A stretch of DNA of 55,176 nt from RUG13409 sp045616985 (GTDB taxonomy: Bacteria > Bacillota > Clostridia > Peptostreptococcales > Anaerovoracaceae), in assembly GCA_045616985.1 (NCBI GenBank), contig JAZLHU010000019.1:1-55176 (forward strand). The letters are read 5' to 3'. Under the pieces are notes generated by a model. That model was given only the letters and a program-made list of their open reading frames with translations. It was not told the origin of the DNA and ran no database searches. This document shows, piece by piece, positions 13,761 to 22,728 of the stretch. Position 1 is the stretch's first letter. Each line of letters begins with the position of its first letter. Position numbers and translations under genes: made by a program.

Positions 13761-15917
13761 TTAAAGTAATCCTCTCTTCTTTGCGATGATTTCTGCTGTA
13801 TGAAGAACCTGAACGTTCATTCCGCGTGCATCTGCACCGCCGGAAATCTGCATCTTGCAGCCCGGGCAGTCAACGGCAACTGTGTCAGCGCCTGTTGCTG
13901 CAATGTGCTGCATCTTTCTTTCAAGAATCGGTGCAGATATTTCAGGATATTCTACGGAATATGTTCCGCCGAATCCGCAGCAGTTATCGCATTCTTCCAT
14001 CTCAACAATTTCAACACCATTAGTGCGAGCCAGGAGCTCTCTCTGTTCCTTATATACGCCAAGGCTTCTCTTGAGGTGGCAGGAATCATGATATGTTATC
14101 TTCATTGGTGTATCATCGCCGGCATCAATGCATCCGCCAAGCTGATAGAACAATTTAGCAAAGTCTAATGTCTTTTCGGCAAGAACCTTTGCTTTCTTGT
14201 TCATTTCAGATCCTTCATCGAAGAATGTCGGATAGAGGTGGAGCTGATGTGTGCATGATGGGCATGCAGATACTACATAATCATAGTCTTCTGCGTGCAT
14301 TGCTTCGATATTCATCTCGGCTGTAATCTTTGCGTTCACAACGTCGCCCGATGTTGTTGCAGGACAGCCGCAGCAGGACTGACCCATTGGAAAATCTACA
14401 TAGTAGCCGATGGAGTTGAGGTCCTTAACAACAGCAAGAGCCATATCTGTATAAACAAAATCCAAGAGGCATCCGCCAAACATTGCGATCCTTCCCTTCG
14501 GATTTTCTACTTTCTGTTCAATAGTCGGGAAAATATCTCTGAACGGAACCTTGGCAATGATCGGGAGTGATCTTCCCTTGGACATTCCGGAAAGGAACAT
14601 CGGAAGATGTCTCATTGCAGGTGCATCACCTACGATTGCTCCCTGTGCTACGGATGCTATTCTGAGCATGGAGTGGAAGAGCTTTCTGTCGGATACTGCA
14701 TCAAGTGCAAACTTCTTGATTGCATTTGGATTTTCAGCCTGCTTATGCTCTCTGAGCTTCATAATCATTTCGGGAATCTGAAGTCCGCCGCCGCAAACCT
14801 CTTTACATCTTCCGCACTGCAGACAGAGACCCTGAATTTCATCAGCTCTTTCTGCATCAATGAGGAAGTGTGTAAGCAGTGTTCCGATACCGCCTGTATA
14901 AACGTTGGAACCGAATACATGTCCGCCTACAAGTGCAAATGCAGGGCAAACGTCAAGGCAGGCACCGCATCTGATACAATTGAAGATCTGGGAGAAGAAC
15001 TCATCTTTAAGGATCTCTCTTCTGCCGGGGTCATCCAGGATAAGGCAGTAGAAATCCTTCTTTTCTTTAGTGTCTGCTTCCTTGTCTGTAACAACTTCGC
15101 AGGCGCCTGTGTAAAGAGAAAGATATGTTGTGATCCTCTGTCCTGTTCCGTTGCGCGGGAGAGCCTTGAAAACCCAACGGGCATCTGTCATGCTTTTCAA
15201 AATCTTTTCAATACCGAAGATATAGAGGTGATTCTTAGGAAGTGTACCAACCATACGGCCGTTACCTTCGTTTGTCATTGTAAACACCGTGCCTGTTTCA
15301 GCAATGGCAACATTTGCACCGCTTACGCCCATTTCTGCTGTTACGAATTTCTGGCGCATTTCTTTTCTTGCGGTCTTGACCTCTTCTGAAATAACAGGGG
15401 CATTGTATTCCTGTGTGTAATCTGTAAACAGATCTGCAACCTGCTCCTTGTTAAGGTGAAGCGCGGGCATAACCATGTGAACCGGAGTATTGCCCTCAAG
15501 AGCAATGATAAATTCACCAAGGTCTGTTTCCTGAACAAGAACGCCGTCCTCTGTAAGAACCTTGTTGAAGTGGATCTCTTCGGATGCCATGGACTTTGAC
15601 TTAACAATGGTCTTGACACCTTTTTCCTTAACAAGATTTCTTACCCACTGTGTTGCATCTGCTTTGGATTTTGCAACATAAACGTGCCCGCCGTGAGCTT
15701 CGCAGTTCTTAACAAAAAGCTCAAGAAGTTCATCTGTATGCTGCGATGCATAGTGCTTTACTTCCTTAACTTTTTCTCTTGTTGCTTCGAAGTCAACGCC
15801 TGCATAAGCATTCAACCTCTTTGCAGGATAGGTTGCACAGAAAGTACCGAGTGTTCTGCTTAATGTTGTATTCTTAAGAGCAGAATCTATCTCTTGTCTT
15901 AATTCTTCATTAGCCAT
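13761..15917 (-). CDS. LutB-LutA fusion, iron-sulfur subunit of the L-lactate oxidation complex
   Basis: 718 aa, about the sum of separate LutB (470) and LutA (240). The N-terminal part is the LUD domain (to about 290) followed by two 4Fe-4S motifs: CIRCGACLDVC (Cys314, 317, 320, 324) and CLQCGRCKEVC (Cys365, 368, 371, 375). The C-terminal part holds two CCG-type cysteine-rich domains (QSCCGCP near 500, DNCCGFGG near 655) as in LutA and heterodisulfide-reductase subunits. LutABC oxidises L-lactate to pyruvate in B. subtilis and relatives. GGAGG precedes the ATG; lutC lies 16 bp upstream. The fusion is the main oddity. Confidence 0.92.
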   Translation of the reverse strand: MANEELRQEIDSALKNTTLSRTLGTFCATYPAKRLNAYAGVDFEATREKVKEVKHYASQHTDELLELFVKNCEAHGGHVYVAKSKADATQWVRNLVKEKGVKTIVKSKSMASEEIHFNKVLTEDGVLVQETDLGEFIIALEGNTPVHMVMPALHLNKEQVADLFTDYTQEYNAPVISEEVKTARKEMRQKFVTAEMGVSGANVAIAETGTVFTMTNEGNGRMVGTLPKNHLYIFGIEKILKSMTDARWVFKALPRNGTGQRITTYLSLYTGACEVVTDKEADTKEKKDFYCLILDDPGRREILKDEFFSQIFNCIRCGACLDVCPAFALVGGHVFGSNVYTGGIGTLLTHFLIDAERADEIQGLCLQCGRCKEVCGGGLQIPEMIMKLREHKQAENPNAIKKFALDAVSDRKLFHSMLRIASVAQGAIVGDAPAMRHLPMFLSGMSKGRSLPIIAKVPFRDIFPTIEQKVENPKGRIAMFGGCLLDFVYTDMALAVVKDLNSIGYYVDFPMGQSCCGCPATTSGDVVNAKITAEMNIEAMHAEDYDYVVSACPSCTHQLHLYPTFFDEGSEMNKKAKVLAEKTLDFAKLFYQLGGCIDAGDDTPMKITYHDSCHLKRSLGVYKEQRELLARTNGVEIVEMEECDNCCGFGGTYSVEYPEISAPILERKMQHIAATGADTVAVDCPGCKMQISGGADARGMNVQVLHTAEIIAKKRGLL

Positions 15918-15933
15918 TTTTCATTCCTCCTTC

Positions 15934-16482
15934 TTATGCATCCTCTAAAACTATAGCGGACAGTCTGAGCGGCCCGTGAACACCTACTGTACTTACACAC
16001 TCGATGTCTGCCGTACGGCTCGGACCTGTGATGAAGCCTACGAAGTTTGGCATATCTGTCCATGTGGAGAGAATGTCGAACATTGCATCGTAGTCATCAA
16101 CGATTGCAGAAGCCTTTACAATACCGAAATAATCTTCGGACATTGTCGCAACTATTCTTGCATCAACCTCATCTCCAACCTGCAGCATGGATCCGAGGTC
16201 TGCAATTCCGTATGCAGCTTCTGAAATTCCACCCTGTGCGGTTTCAGCGTGAAGTCTGATATGATCGGTAAATACCTCTACGCCTGCAGCCTTCAGGGCA
16301 TCAACTACACCACATTCCTTAAGAAGTGGTGTCTCGGCAACACAAACGCTCTTTAAGCCTTGTGCCATGAAGAGATCGGCAAGTGTTTTGCCAAGCTCCT
16401 TTTTGTTTGTCAGAACGCCTGTGCCGTTTACTCCGGCAAGATTTTTATTAAAGCGTTCGAACACTTCTTTTGCATTACTCAT
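15934..16482 (-). CDS. lutC: LutC-type LUD-domain protein
   Basis: 182 aa, slightly shorter than B. subtilis LutC. It consists of a single LUD (lactate utilisation) domain, with features such as GVLTNKKELGKTLADLF, HAETAQGGISEAAYGIADLG and the C-terminal FITGPSRTADIE followed by GVHGP, the conserved signature. It is the third component of the L-lactate oxidation complex. It is the first gene of lutC-lutBA-prenyltransferase-fixC-fixX, with a strong AAAGGAG ribosome site. A terminator at 16545-16578 separates it from the CoA-transferase genes upstream, so its promoter must lie in 16483-16544. Confidence 0.92.
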   Translation of the reverse strand: MSNAKEVFERFNKNLAGVNGTGVLTNKKELGKTLADLFMAQGLKSVCVAETPLLKECGVVDALKAAGVEVFTDHIRLHAETAQGGISEAAYGIADLGSMLQVGDEVDARIVATMSEDYFGIVKASAIVDDYDAMFDILSTWTDMPNFVGFITGPSRTADIECVSTVGVHGPLRLSAIVLEDA

Positions 16483-16544
16483 GGGTACACTCCTTTCAAA
16501 AAAATATACCTATACTTATACATTGTGATTTTACCATAAAAAAG

Positions 16545-16578
16545 CACGCTATCGGTAGTAAAATATGCCGATAGCGTG
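16545..16578 (-). terminator. Intrinsic terminator after the CoA-transferase genes
   Basis: CACGCTATCGG pairs perfectly with CCGATAGCGTG (11 bp) around a 12-nt loop. On the minus strand it is followed by CTTTTTTA. Confidence 0.92.
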
Positions 16579-16617
16579 TTTATTTTTTATCACGTGCGCT
16601 GATTTTGGTAAATACTG

Positions 16618-17856
16618 TTAGATCACGTGCTTTTCCTTAAGCTCATTGAACTCAGCCTCGGAGATTCCGAGCCAATCCATATAGATCTCCTTGTTGCAGT
16701 GGTCGTATCTGCCCGGGTTTATGGGATAGATATCGCCTGTTTCAAGTCTGATAGGAAGCGTCGGCATGAATGAGCCTTCAAGCCTTTTGCCGTTTCTGTC
16801 CTTGCAGTATTCATCATCCATCGGCTGCCATCTCAAGATACCCCTGCTCTTGCCCTTGGCTTTTCCTCTGAGCATGTCTCCGGGGCCCAGTACTGCACCC
16901 GCAGGAATCTGATTATCAATGGCAAGCATGGTCATAAGATGTCTCTTCTGGAACCTGATCGTCCAGCTTGAAATTTCGAAGTCGAGCGCATGTCTGTTCT
17001 CGTATCTGAGCTGTGGAGTTGCGTACCTCGGATCATTAAGAAGGTCTTCTCTTCCCATCAGTTTACAAAGCTTTTCAAAGTCTTTGCTTTCAGGATCCGG
17101 CGAGCAGCAAATTGCCATATAATTTCCCGTAACATCGTTTCCCTGGCATGGGTAAATGTTCCAGGGAGCCGTCTTTAGAATTCCTCTGTAGGAGTTGCCC
17201 GGACGTCTAACCTGTCCGTCCATCGCATAGAATTCAGCAAAGGACTGCCTGCTTTCGGATACTACTGCATTCTGCATCGGGCATTCAACAAAGCATCCCT
17301 TTCCCGTAACCTTCTTCCTGAGGATCGCCGCAGCGATAAGGTAGCTTGCCATAATGGCAGCACCGGAGTCGCCTACGTTAATTCCGCAAAGAAGCGGATC
17401 GTTATCTTCAAGTCCCGAAAGGAAGGTGCCGCCACCCGAGCAGCATGCTACAGGATCGTATGTAATGCACTTTTCAAAACGTGTATTCTTTGCAAAGCCC
17501 TTTACGGAAGCATATACGATTTCCGGATTACGCTTTTTAACCTCCTCGTATGAAAAGCCCATTCTTTCCCATGCTCCCGGAGCAAAGTTTTCAAGAAATA
17601 CATCGGCTTTTTCAAGAAGCTTCCACATGATTTCCTTGCCCTCTTCGGTCTTGGTATCAAGCGTTATGGACTTCTTGTTGTTTTGCCTGATGCAGTGTCC
17701 TACAAATCTGTGATCCGGATGATCTGCAGGTCGTTCGATATGAATTACATTTGCACCAAGCATAGCAAAGGTCTGTCCTGCTACAGGACCTGCTTCTGCA
17801 AGCGTAGCCTCAACAATAGTAAGGCCTTCGTATAAATCAACCAATTTATCAATCAT
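16618..17856 (-). CDS. CaiB/BaiF-type (class III) CoA-transferase, first of a pair
   Basis: 412 aa from the ATG at 17856, chosen because AGGAGG lies 8 nt upstream; an upstream in-frame TTG is too close to that site. Class III CoA-transferases move CoA between organic acids. The catalytic Asp lies in GINVGDSGAA (about Asp163 in this numbering), preceded by a modified Gly-rich loop. Other family marks are GANVIHIERP, ADVFLENFAPGAWERMG and the C-terminal LPIRLETGDI. It starts 12 bp after the next gene's stop, so the two CoA-transferases are probably cotranscribed and may form a heteromer as in BbsEF. Substrate unknown; 2-hydroxyacyl acids are plausible given the lactate genes. Confidence 0.9.
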   Translation of the reverse strand: MIDKLVDLYEGLTIVEATLAEAGPVAGQTFAMLGANVIHIERPADHPDHRFVGHCIRQNNKKSITLDTKTEEGKEIMWKLLEKADVFLENFAPGAWERMGFSYEEVKKRNPEIVYASVKGFAKNTRFEKCITYDPVACCSGGGTFLSGLEDNDPLLCGINVGDSGAAIMASYLIAAAILRKKVTGKGCFVECPMQNAVVSESRQSFAEFYAMDGQVRRPGNSYRGILKTAPWNIYPCQGNDVTGNYMAICCSPDPESKDFEKLCKLMGREDLLNDPRYATPQLRYENRHALDFEISSWTIRFQKRHLMTMLAIDNQIPAGAVLGPGDMLRGKAKGKSRGILRWQPMDDEYCKDRNGKRLEGSFMPTLPIRLETGDIYPINPGRYDHCNKEIYMDWLGISEAEFNELKEKHVI

Positions 17857-17868
17857 CTTCAAGCCCTC

Positions 17869-19023
17869 CTATTTTTCATCACCGAAAAGTTCTTTAAATA
17901 CTTCTTCGTTGGCATCGCCCGGTCTTCCCGGACCTTTTACCTCTACAGGCTCAACGCCATGGAAAATTCCTGCACATCCCGGCAAATTCATTTCGCCAAG
18001 CTCTTTATCCTTAATTGTCTGAACAAAGCCGATGTTCTTAAGATCATCTGAATTTACCACGTCGTATGTTGTGCAGACTGCTGCACATACAAGCCTTCTC
18101 TGTCCGAGCAGATATTCCATAAGGTCGTTCTTTTCGTATTTAAGCGCCCATTCCTGGATAATATCAAGAAGCTCCTGCTTGTTCTTAAGACGATGTTCAA
18201 AGGTATCAAAACGCTCGTCCTGCAAAAGCTCCGGCTGCTCCATAGCCTCAAACAGGCTTGCTACCATAGGTTCGCCAAGACAGCCGATCATAGCCCAGTC
18301 TTCGGGGCCTTCGCCTTTTGTTCTGAACAGACTCATGGGAACCATGTCCGGAAGTGTCGGGAAGTTGTTTCCTACTCTTGTTACGATGCCGTCGAGTGTA
18401 TATTTTTCATATGCGGATCTTGCATGAGCAATAATGGCATCCTGCATACAAACCTCCATATACTGACCCTTTCCGCTTTCTTCTCTTTGATAAAGAGCGG
18501 CAAGTATACCTGTTGCAGCATAACCGCAGGTTGAAAGGTCGGAAAGCTGCGGACCGGGCTCTACCGGAATGCCGCCTACATAACCGGTAAGATATGTCGC
18601 ACCGCCCATGGCATCAACAGTTGTCGGATTCCAGGCAGCTTTTTCCCATGGAGATCCCTTTGTATACGGCTTGATTGAGCAATATACAATCCTTGGATTT
18701 ACTTCTTTTACTGCTTCGTAACAGCAACCAAGGGATTCCATAAATCCAAATGGCCTGTTTTCTACAAGAACATCTGCCTTTGAAAGCATCTTGAAGAGAA
18801 GCTTCTTCCCTTCATCAGTGTTGTAATCGATTGTGACACATCTCTTATTGAGATTGTCTGCAACGAAATAACACTGTTCGCCCTTTGTCATTTCCTTTGC
18901 GCTCGGAAGGTCAACTCTTATTACGTTCATACCAACCAGACCAAGGTACTCTGAACAAATCGGACCCGCCTCACTTGTAGTGAAGTCAATTACGGTGAAA
19001 CCGTTAAGACCCATGTCATTCAT
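17869..19023 (-). CDS. CaiB/BaiF-type (class III) CoA-transferase, second of a pair
   Basis: 384 aa. Family features: GMNVIRVDLPSA, ADVLVENRPFGFMESLG, and the active-site segment GPQLSDLSTCGYAATGILAAL with Asp162 as the candidate catalytic residue; the C-terminus has GPGRPGDANEEV. It keeps its Asp, as does its partner, so both chains could be active. Sequence similarity between the two is limited to family motifs. A strong GGAG precedes the ATG. It is the promoter-proximal gene of the pair and lies upstream of the lut operon, separated from it by a terminator. Confidence 0.9.
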   Translation of the reverse strand: MNDMGLNGFTVIDFTTSEAGPICSEYLGLVGMNVIRVDLPSAKEMTKGEQCYFVADNLNKRCVTIDYNTDEGKKLLFKMLSKADVLVENRPFGFMESLGCCYEAVKEVNPRIVYCSIKPYTKGSPWEKAAWNPTTVDAMGGATYLTGYVGGIPVEPGPQLSDLSTCGYAATGILAALYQREESGKGQYMEVCMQDAIIAHARSAYEKYTLDGIVTRVGNNFPTLPDMVPMSLFRTKGEGPEDWAMIGCLGEPMVASLFEAMEQPELLQDERFDTFEHRLKNKQELLDIIQEWALKYEKNDLMEYLLGQRRLVCAAVCTTYDVVNSDDLKNIGFVQTIKDKELGEMNLPGCAGIFHGVEPVEVKGPGRPGDANEEVFKELFGDEK

Positions 19024-19068
19024 TGTTCGTTCTCCTTTTTATATCTACAACTTTTTATGAAAACAAAA

Positions 19069-19800
19069 TTAAATAAAAATATTTACCGCACCGATGATTG
19101 CCCCCAGCAGTGCGCCGAGCCAAACTATCATCTTAAGCTCCTTATCCACTATGGCCAACGCCAGAGTTTCAACCTCGGCCGCGCTCATTTCATTCATTTT
19201 TGATGTTATCTGGGTAACTATATCTATACTTTCAACTATCGGCCGTACATGGTTTGCTATAAAACCGAGATAAACCTGTTTAATGGTCCTTTTAAGCTCG
19301 TGATCCGAAGCAATAAGATCCTTGCTGATCTTTCCTATGGTTTGCTGCTTCATGCTTTCCAATTCGGATTTTAAGCCCATGGAAATCATGCTCTGCATAC
19401 TTTTATCATCCTTAAAAACACCCTGCATCTTTTGCTTTATAAGCTGCTCAATATTATCCGCAGTACGCATCGATACAGTGGTTCCAAGATCTGCAAGCTT
19501 TTTATCGGACCTTAATTCCGTTACGATCTCGCCTGCAACCTTGTCTGCAAATTCGTCCGATTTAAAAACCGATTCAAGATCATCCCAATTAAAGAATTTA
19601 TCAAATACGGCTTTCCCGAGAGCTTCCGCAAACTGCGCCTTTCTTCTCGGAATAATGCCCGGCGTAAAAGGAAGCTGGCGCCCGAAGAGATACTTAGGCT
19701 CCAACGGTCTGAACAGCATCTTTATTGCTATGTAGTTTGTTATATAGCCTATCACAGCGCCGAGGAGCGGACCTGCTATATAATGCAGAATTTCTTTCAT
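19069..19800 (-). CDS. DUF445-family membrane protein
   Basis: 243 aa. Hydrophobic segments lie at both ends: residues about 7-28 (IAGPLLGAVIGYITNYIAIKML) and 222-243 (WLGALLGAIIGAVNIFI). A long helical, charged middle part sits between them. The N-terminal motif GYITNYIAIKMLFRPL and GIIPRRKAQFAEALG are the DUF445 (YheB-like) signatures. Function is not established for the family. The start codon directly abuts the stop of the sigma-factor gene (TAA-ATG), so translation is coupled. Confidence 0.9.
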   Translation of the reverse strand: MKEILHYIAGPLLGAVIGYITNYIAIKMLFRPLEPKYLFGRQLPFTPGIIPRRKAQFAEALGKAVFDKFFNWDDLESVFKSDEFADKVAGEIVTELRSDKKLADLGTTVSMRTADNIEQLIKQKMQGVFKDDKSMQSMISMGLKSELESMKQQTIGKISKDLIASDHELKRTIKQVYLGFIANHVRPIVESIDIVTQITSKMNEMSAAEVETLALAIVDKELKMIVWLGALLGAIIGAVNIFI

Positions 19801-20340
19801 TTACTGATTTAAAAGTCTGATGAGCTTTGCCTTAACTCTTTGAATGGTATTATCAATTTGCTTTGGGGTTTTGGACATTTCCAGGGCAATTTCTTTATAG
19901 CCCTTGCCTTGCATAAGCTTTAATAAAACCTCATGCTCTGATATGCTGAATACTTTATCCTTATTGCTTTTTACGCTGTCCCAAAAATCCTTGTAGATAG
20001 CTGCATCCTCGGGGTTCGAAAGAGGGCCTGCACACTTGTTCTCCGGAATTTCAAGTGCTGCATTAAGCGGCGAGTTTTTCTTTCTTCCGGCACCCTGAAT
20101 TGCATTTATGATTTGTCTTTCTATACAAAGAGAAGCATAGGTTTTAAATGAAGCGCCCTTTTCCTTATCAAAAGTGTTGTACGCTTTTACAAGTCCTATC
20201 ATTCCCTCCTGGATGATATCGTCCTTATCGCCGCCTATAATAAAAAACAGATCGGACTTTGCGCGCACGATGTCTTTATATTCTTCAAGAATTGTTTCAA
20301 GACTCTTTTCCAAATTAACCTCTTTGAGAAGCTGCTTCAT
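19801..20340 (-). CDS. SigH-like RNA polymerase sigma factor
   Basis: 179 aa starting at the ATG at 20340. It has sigma-70 region 2 (DDIIQEGMIGLVKAYNTFD, then SFKTYASLCIERQIINAIQ) and a C-terminal helix-turn-helix of region 4 (GKGYKEIALEMSKTPKQIDNTIQRVKAKL). The gene position after rlmB matches sigH in Bacillota, the transition-state/sporulation sigma factor. The protein is shorter than B. subtilis SigH (218 aa). Its start overlaps the rlmB 3' end by 26 bp and no clear ribosome site is seen, implying coupling. Whether the organism sporulates cannot be judged. Confidence 0.85.
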   Translation of the reverse strand: MKQLLKEVNLEKSLETILEEYKDIVRAKSDLFFIIGGDKDDIIQEGMIGLVKAYNTFDKEKGASFKTYASLCIERQIINAIQGAGRKKNSPLNAALEIPENKCAGPLSNPEDAAIYKDFWDSVKSNKDKVFSISEHEVLLKLMQGKGYKEIALEMSKTPKQIDNTIQRVKAKLIRLLNQ

Positions 20341-21094
20341 AAAGAATAATTGCAGCCGCATTGGATGCATTAAGAGAATTTACATGACCCTTCATAGGCA
20401 TGGATACTATGTAATCAGACTTTTCTCTGAGAAGTCTGGACACACCTGAGCCTTCTCCGCCGATTATTATTGCCATAGGCCCTTTAAGGTCTGCATCCTT
20501 GTAGTTTTTTCCGTCCATATCAACGGCAGCGATCCAAAGACCTTTTTCCTTAAGCTCGTCTACAGTCTGAGCAAGATTGCCAACCTTTGCAACAGGAACA
20601 TATTCAATAGCACCTGCAGATGACTTTGCGACAGTTTCCGTAAGGCTTACGCTTCTTCTTGCAGGAATTATTACTCCGTGAGCTCCTGCTCCGTCACATG
20701 AACGAAGAACAGCACCAAGATTATGCGGATCTTCCAGTCCGTCAAGTATTACTACCAGAGGAGCTTCGCCCCTTTCCTTTGCAGAAGCAAGAATGTCATC
20801 TACATCAACATATGTGTGTGCCGCAGCATAAGCGGCAACTCCCTGATGCGGTCTTCCGGGAGCCAGTCTGTCCAATACAATTTTATCAACGAACTGAATC
20901 TGAAGTCCCTGCTGCTTTGCAATGCTTATCAAAGCCTTTGCGCTGCCATGCACATCCTTCTGAAACAAAATCTTATCAATTTCCCTTCCGGCCTTGATTG
21001 CTTCACTTACAGGATTTCTCCCTATCAGAAGGTTTTGATTTTGTTTAAAACTCTCTTTTTTCATTTTATCAACACCAAAAGCCGCAGCTTTCAT
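20315..21094 (-). CDS. rlmB: 23S rRNA 2'-O-methyltransferase RlmB (TrmH/SpoU family)
   Basis: 259 aa from the first ATG; an in-frame ATG at 21064 (MKKESFK) is an equally good start, and neither has a strong ribosome site. The N-terminal substrate-binding domain begins NLLIGRNPVSEAI. SpoU motifs: LDGLEDPHNLGAVLRSC (motif 1), IIGGEGSGVSRLL (motif 2) and MKGHVNSLNASNAAAIILYE (motif 3), which form the knotted SAM site. RlmB methylates the ribose of a conserved G in 23S rRNA. Its place between mrnC/ald and the sigma factor follows the yacO-sigH arrangement. Confidence 0.93.
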   Translation of the reverse strand: MKAAAFGVDKMKKESFKQNQNLLIGRNPVSEAIKAGREIDKILFQKDVHGSAKALISIAKQQGLQIQFVDKIVLDRLAPGRPHQGVAAYAAAHTYVDVDDILASAKERGEAPLVVILDGLEDPHNLGAVLRSCDGAGAHGVIIPARRSVSLTETVAKSSAGAIEYVPVAKVGNLAQTVDELKEKGLWIAAVDMDGKNYKDADLKGPMAIIIGGEGSGVSRLLREKSDYIVSMPMKGHVNSLNASNAAAIILYEAASQRG

Positions 21095-21163
21095 CTGAAA
21101 AGCTGTTTTCCCGCAGTTATACCATACCTCTTACTGCCTGACCGTGCCATGAATATAAAGAAC

Positions 21164-22276
21164 TCACAACAATTCGTCAGGATTTGTGTATTTTAACTTA
21201 AGCGCCTTTGCCACATTTTCGTTTGTGCACTTACCCTTATAGATATTAAGACCATTCTTAAGCCCGGCATCATCCTGCACTGCTTTTTTCAGTCCTTTGT
21301 TTGCAATATCAAGAGCATACTTTATCGTGGCATTTGCAAGAGCCACCGTGGATGTATATGGTACCGCACCCGGCATATTGCCAACGCAATAATGAACTAT
21401 GCCGTCCTTAATAAATACAGGGTCGTCGTGAGTCGTTGTATGCGACGTTTCGCAGCAGCCGCCCTGGTCGATGGCAATATCAACAATTACGCTGCCTCTT
21501 TTCATCAGTTTTAAGTATTCCTTTTTGATGAGGTGCGGTGTTGCACCACCCGGAATAAGAACTGAGCCTATAACAAGGTCAGCCTTTGCGAGGGCTCTTT
21601 TTATATTTTCCTCTGTGCTGTACAGGGTGGTAACGGATGCGCCGAAAATATCTTCTATGTAAGCAAGTCTGTTGGCACTGATATCAAGAAGTATTACATT
21701 AGCATCAATACCAACTGCGGCCTTGGCTGCATACGTTCCTGCGGTGCCTCCGCCGAGAATAACTATGGTTCCTCTTTCAACTCCCGGAACACCGCCGAGC
21801 AGTATTCCTCTTCCGCCAAAGGATCTTTCAATATATTTTGCGCCCTCCTGAATTGAAAGACGACCTGCAATCTGAGACATCGGTCTTAAGCATGGAAGAT
21901 TCCCCTGACTGTCCTTTATTGTTTCAAAAGCAACAGACTGTACCCTTTTTTCCATAAGCAGCTTCGCAAAGTCAGGATTTGATGCAAGATGCAAATAAGT
22001 ATAAAGGATCTGACCCTCATGCACTAAGCCGTATTCTTCCGGCTCAAGCTCCTTTACCTTTACTATCATATCTGCAATATCAAAAACCTCTTTTGCCGTC
22101 TTTTTGATTTTTGCACCGACTGCCTTGTAATCTGTATCCGAAAATCCAGCCGCCTTTCCGGCATCCTTTTCAATATAAACATTGTGTCCTGCAGCGATAA
22201 GCGCACTCACTCCATCCGGGGTAAGGCCGACGCGAAATTCGTTGTTCTTAAGTTCTCTGGTGCAGCCGATATACAT
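21164..22276 (-). CDS. ald: Alanine dehydrogenase
   Basis: 370 aa, the family's usual length. It interconverts alanine and pyruvate plus ammonia with NAD(H). The N-terminus (GCTRELKNNEFRVGLTPDGV), LGGVPGVERG followed by VILGGGTAGTYAAKAA (NAD-binding Rossmann loop near 165-185), and the VDIAIDQGGCCETSHTTTHDDP active-site region are all diagnostic. GGAGG precedes the ATG. It is inserted between mrnC and rlmB, which are normally adjacent in Bacillota, so it is a lineage-specific addition. It could feed on the pyruvate made by the lactate-oxidising enzymes. Confidence 0.96.
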   Translation of the reverse strand: MYIGCTRELKNNEFRVGLTPDGVSALIAAGHNVYIEKDAGKAAGFSDTDYKAVGAKIKKTAKEVFDIADMIVKVKELEPEEYGLVHEGQILYTYLHLASNPDFAKLLMEKRVQSVAFETIKDSQGNLPCLRPMSQIAGRLSIQEGAKYIERSFGGRGILLGGVPGVERGTIVILGGGTAGTYAAKAAVGIDANVILLDISANRLAYIEDIFGASVTTLYSTEENIKRALAKADLVIGSVLIPGGATPHLIKKEYLKLMKRGSVIVDIAIDQGGCCETSHTTTHDDPVFIKDGIVHYCVGNMPGAVPYTSTVALANATIKYALDIANKGLKKAVQDDAGLKNGLNIYKGKCTNENVAKALKLKYTNPDELL

Positions 22277-22294
22277 ATTACGCCTCCTGAAATA

Positions 22295-22699
22295 TCATTT
22301 ATAAGTTTCTGTTTTTATTACTTCAATTGATTTGATTACAATTTCCCACATTCGGTTTTTGTCCGAAAGATACAAAAAACCGATCAGCGCCTCAAATGCC
22401 GTTGCCCATTTGTATGTTACGGCATCGGCGTTTTTTGCTTTGCTTGCAGTTCTGTGGTTTCTGGCACGTTTAACAAGTGCCAGCTCTTTTTCAGTAAGGA
22501 TATTTTCATCCATCAAGGAATGTATAGCCTTAGCCTGCGCAAAGGCGTTTACATATTTAACTCCTTCTTTGTGAAGCCTGTCCGGCCTGCTGGCATTTGC
22601 AAGGCTTGCTATTGTCCTTTCACGGACAAACAGCTCCCAGACACTGTCGCCGAGATAAGCCAGAGACAAAACATTCATTTTTTCAGGCTCTGTCTGCAT
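22295..22699 (-). CDS. mrnC: Mini-ribonuclease III
   Basis: 134 aa. Mini-III is the RNase III catalytic domain without the dsRNA-binding domain and matures 23S rRNA ends. The catalytic signature is LSLAYLGDSVWELFVRER, with acidic residues later in TYKWATAFEALIGFLYL. The RNase III-type K-E-x-A-x-R segment is replaced by KNADAVTYKWATAFEALIG as is normal for the family. It follows cysS after 29 bp, the usual Bacillota order cysS-mrnC-rlmB. Confidence 0.95.
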   Translation of the reverse strand: MQTEPEKMNVLSLAYLGDSVWELFVRERTIASLANASRPDRLHKEGVKYVNAFAQAKAIHSLMDENILTEKELALVKRARNHRTASKAKNADAVTYKWATAFEALIGFLYLSDKNRMWEIVIKSIEVIKTETYK

Positions 22700-22728
22700 T
22701 GTTTAATAAATCCCTTAAATATCCTGAT

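Noticed and set aside
14607..15389. Long plus-strand ORF (260 codons) opposite lutBA
   Set aside because: Antisense shadow of a strongly conserved iron-sulfur gene; no ribosome site, Cys-rich low-plausibility protein, no family match.
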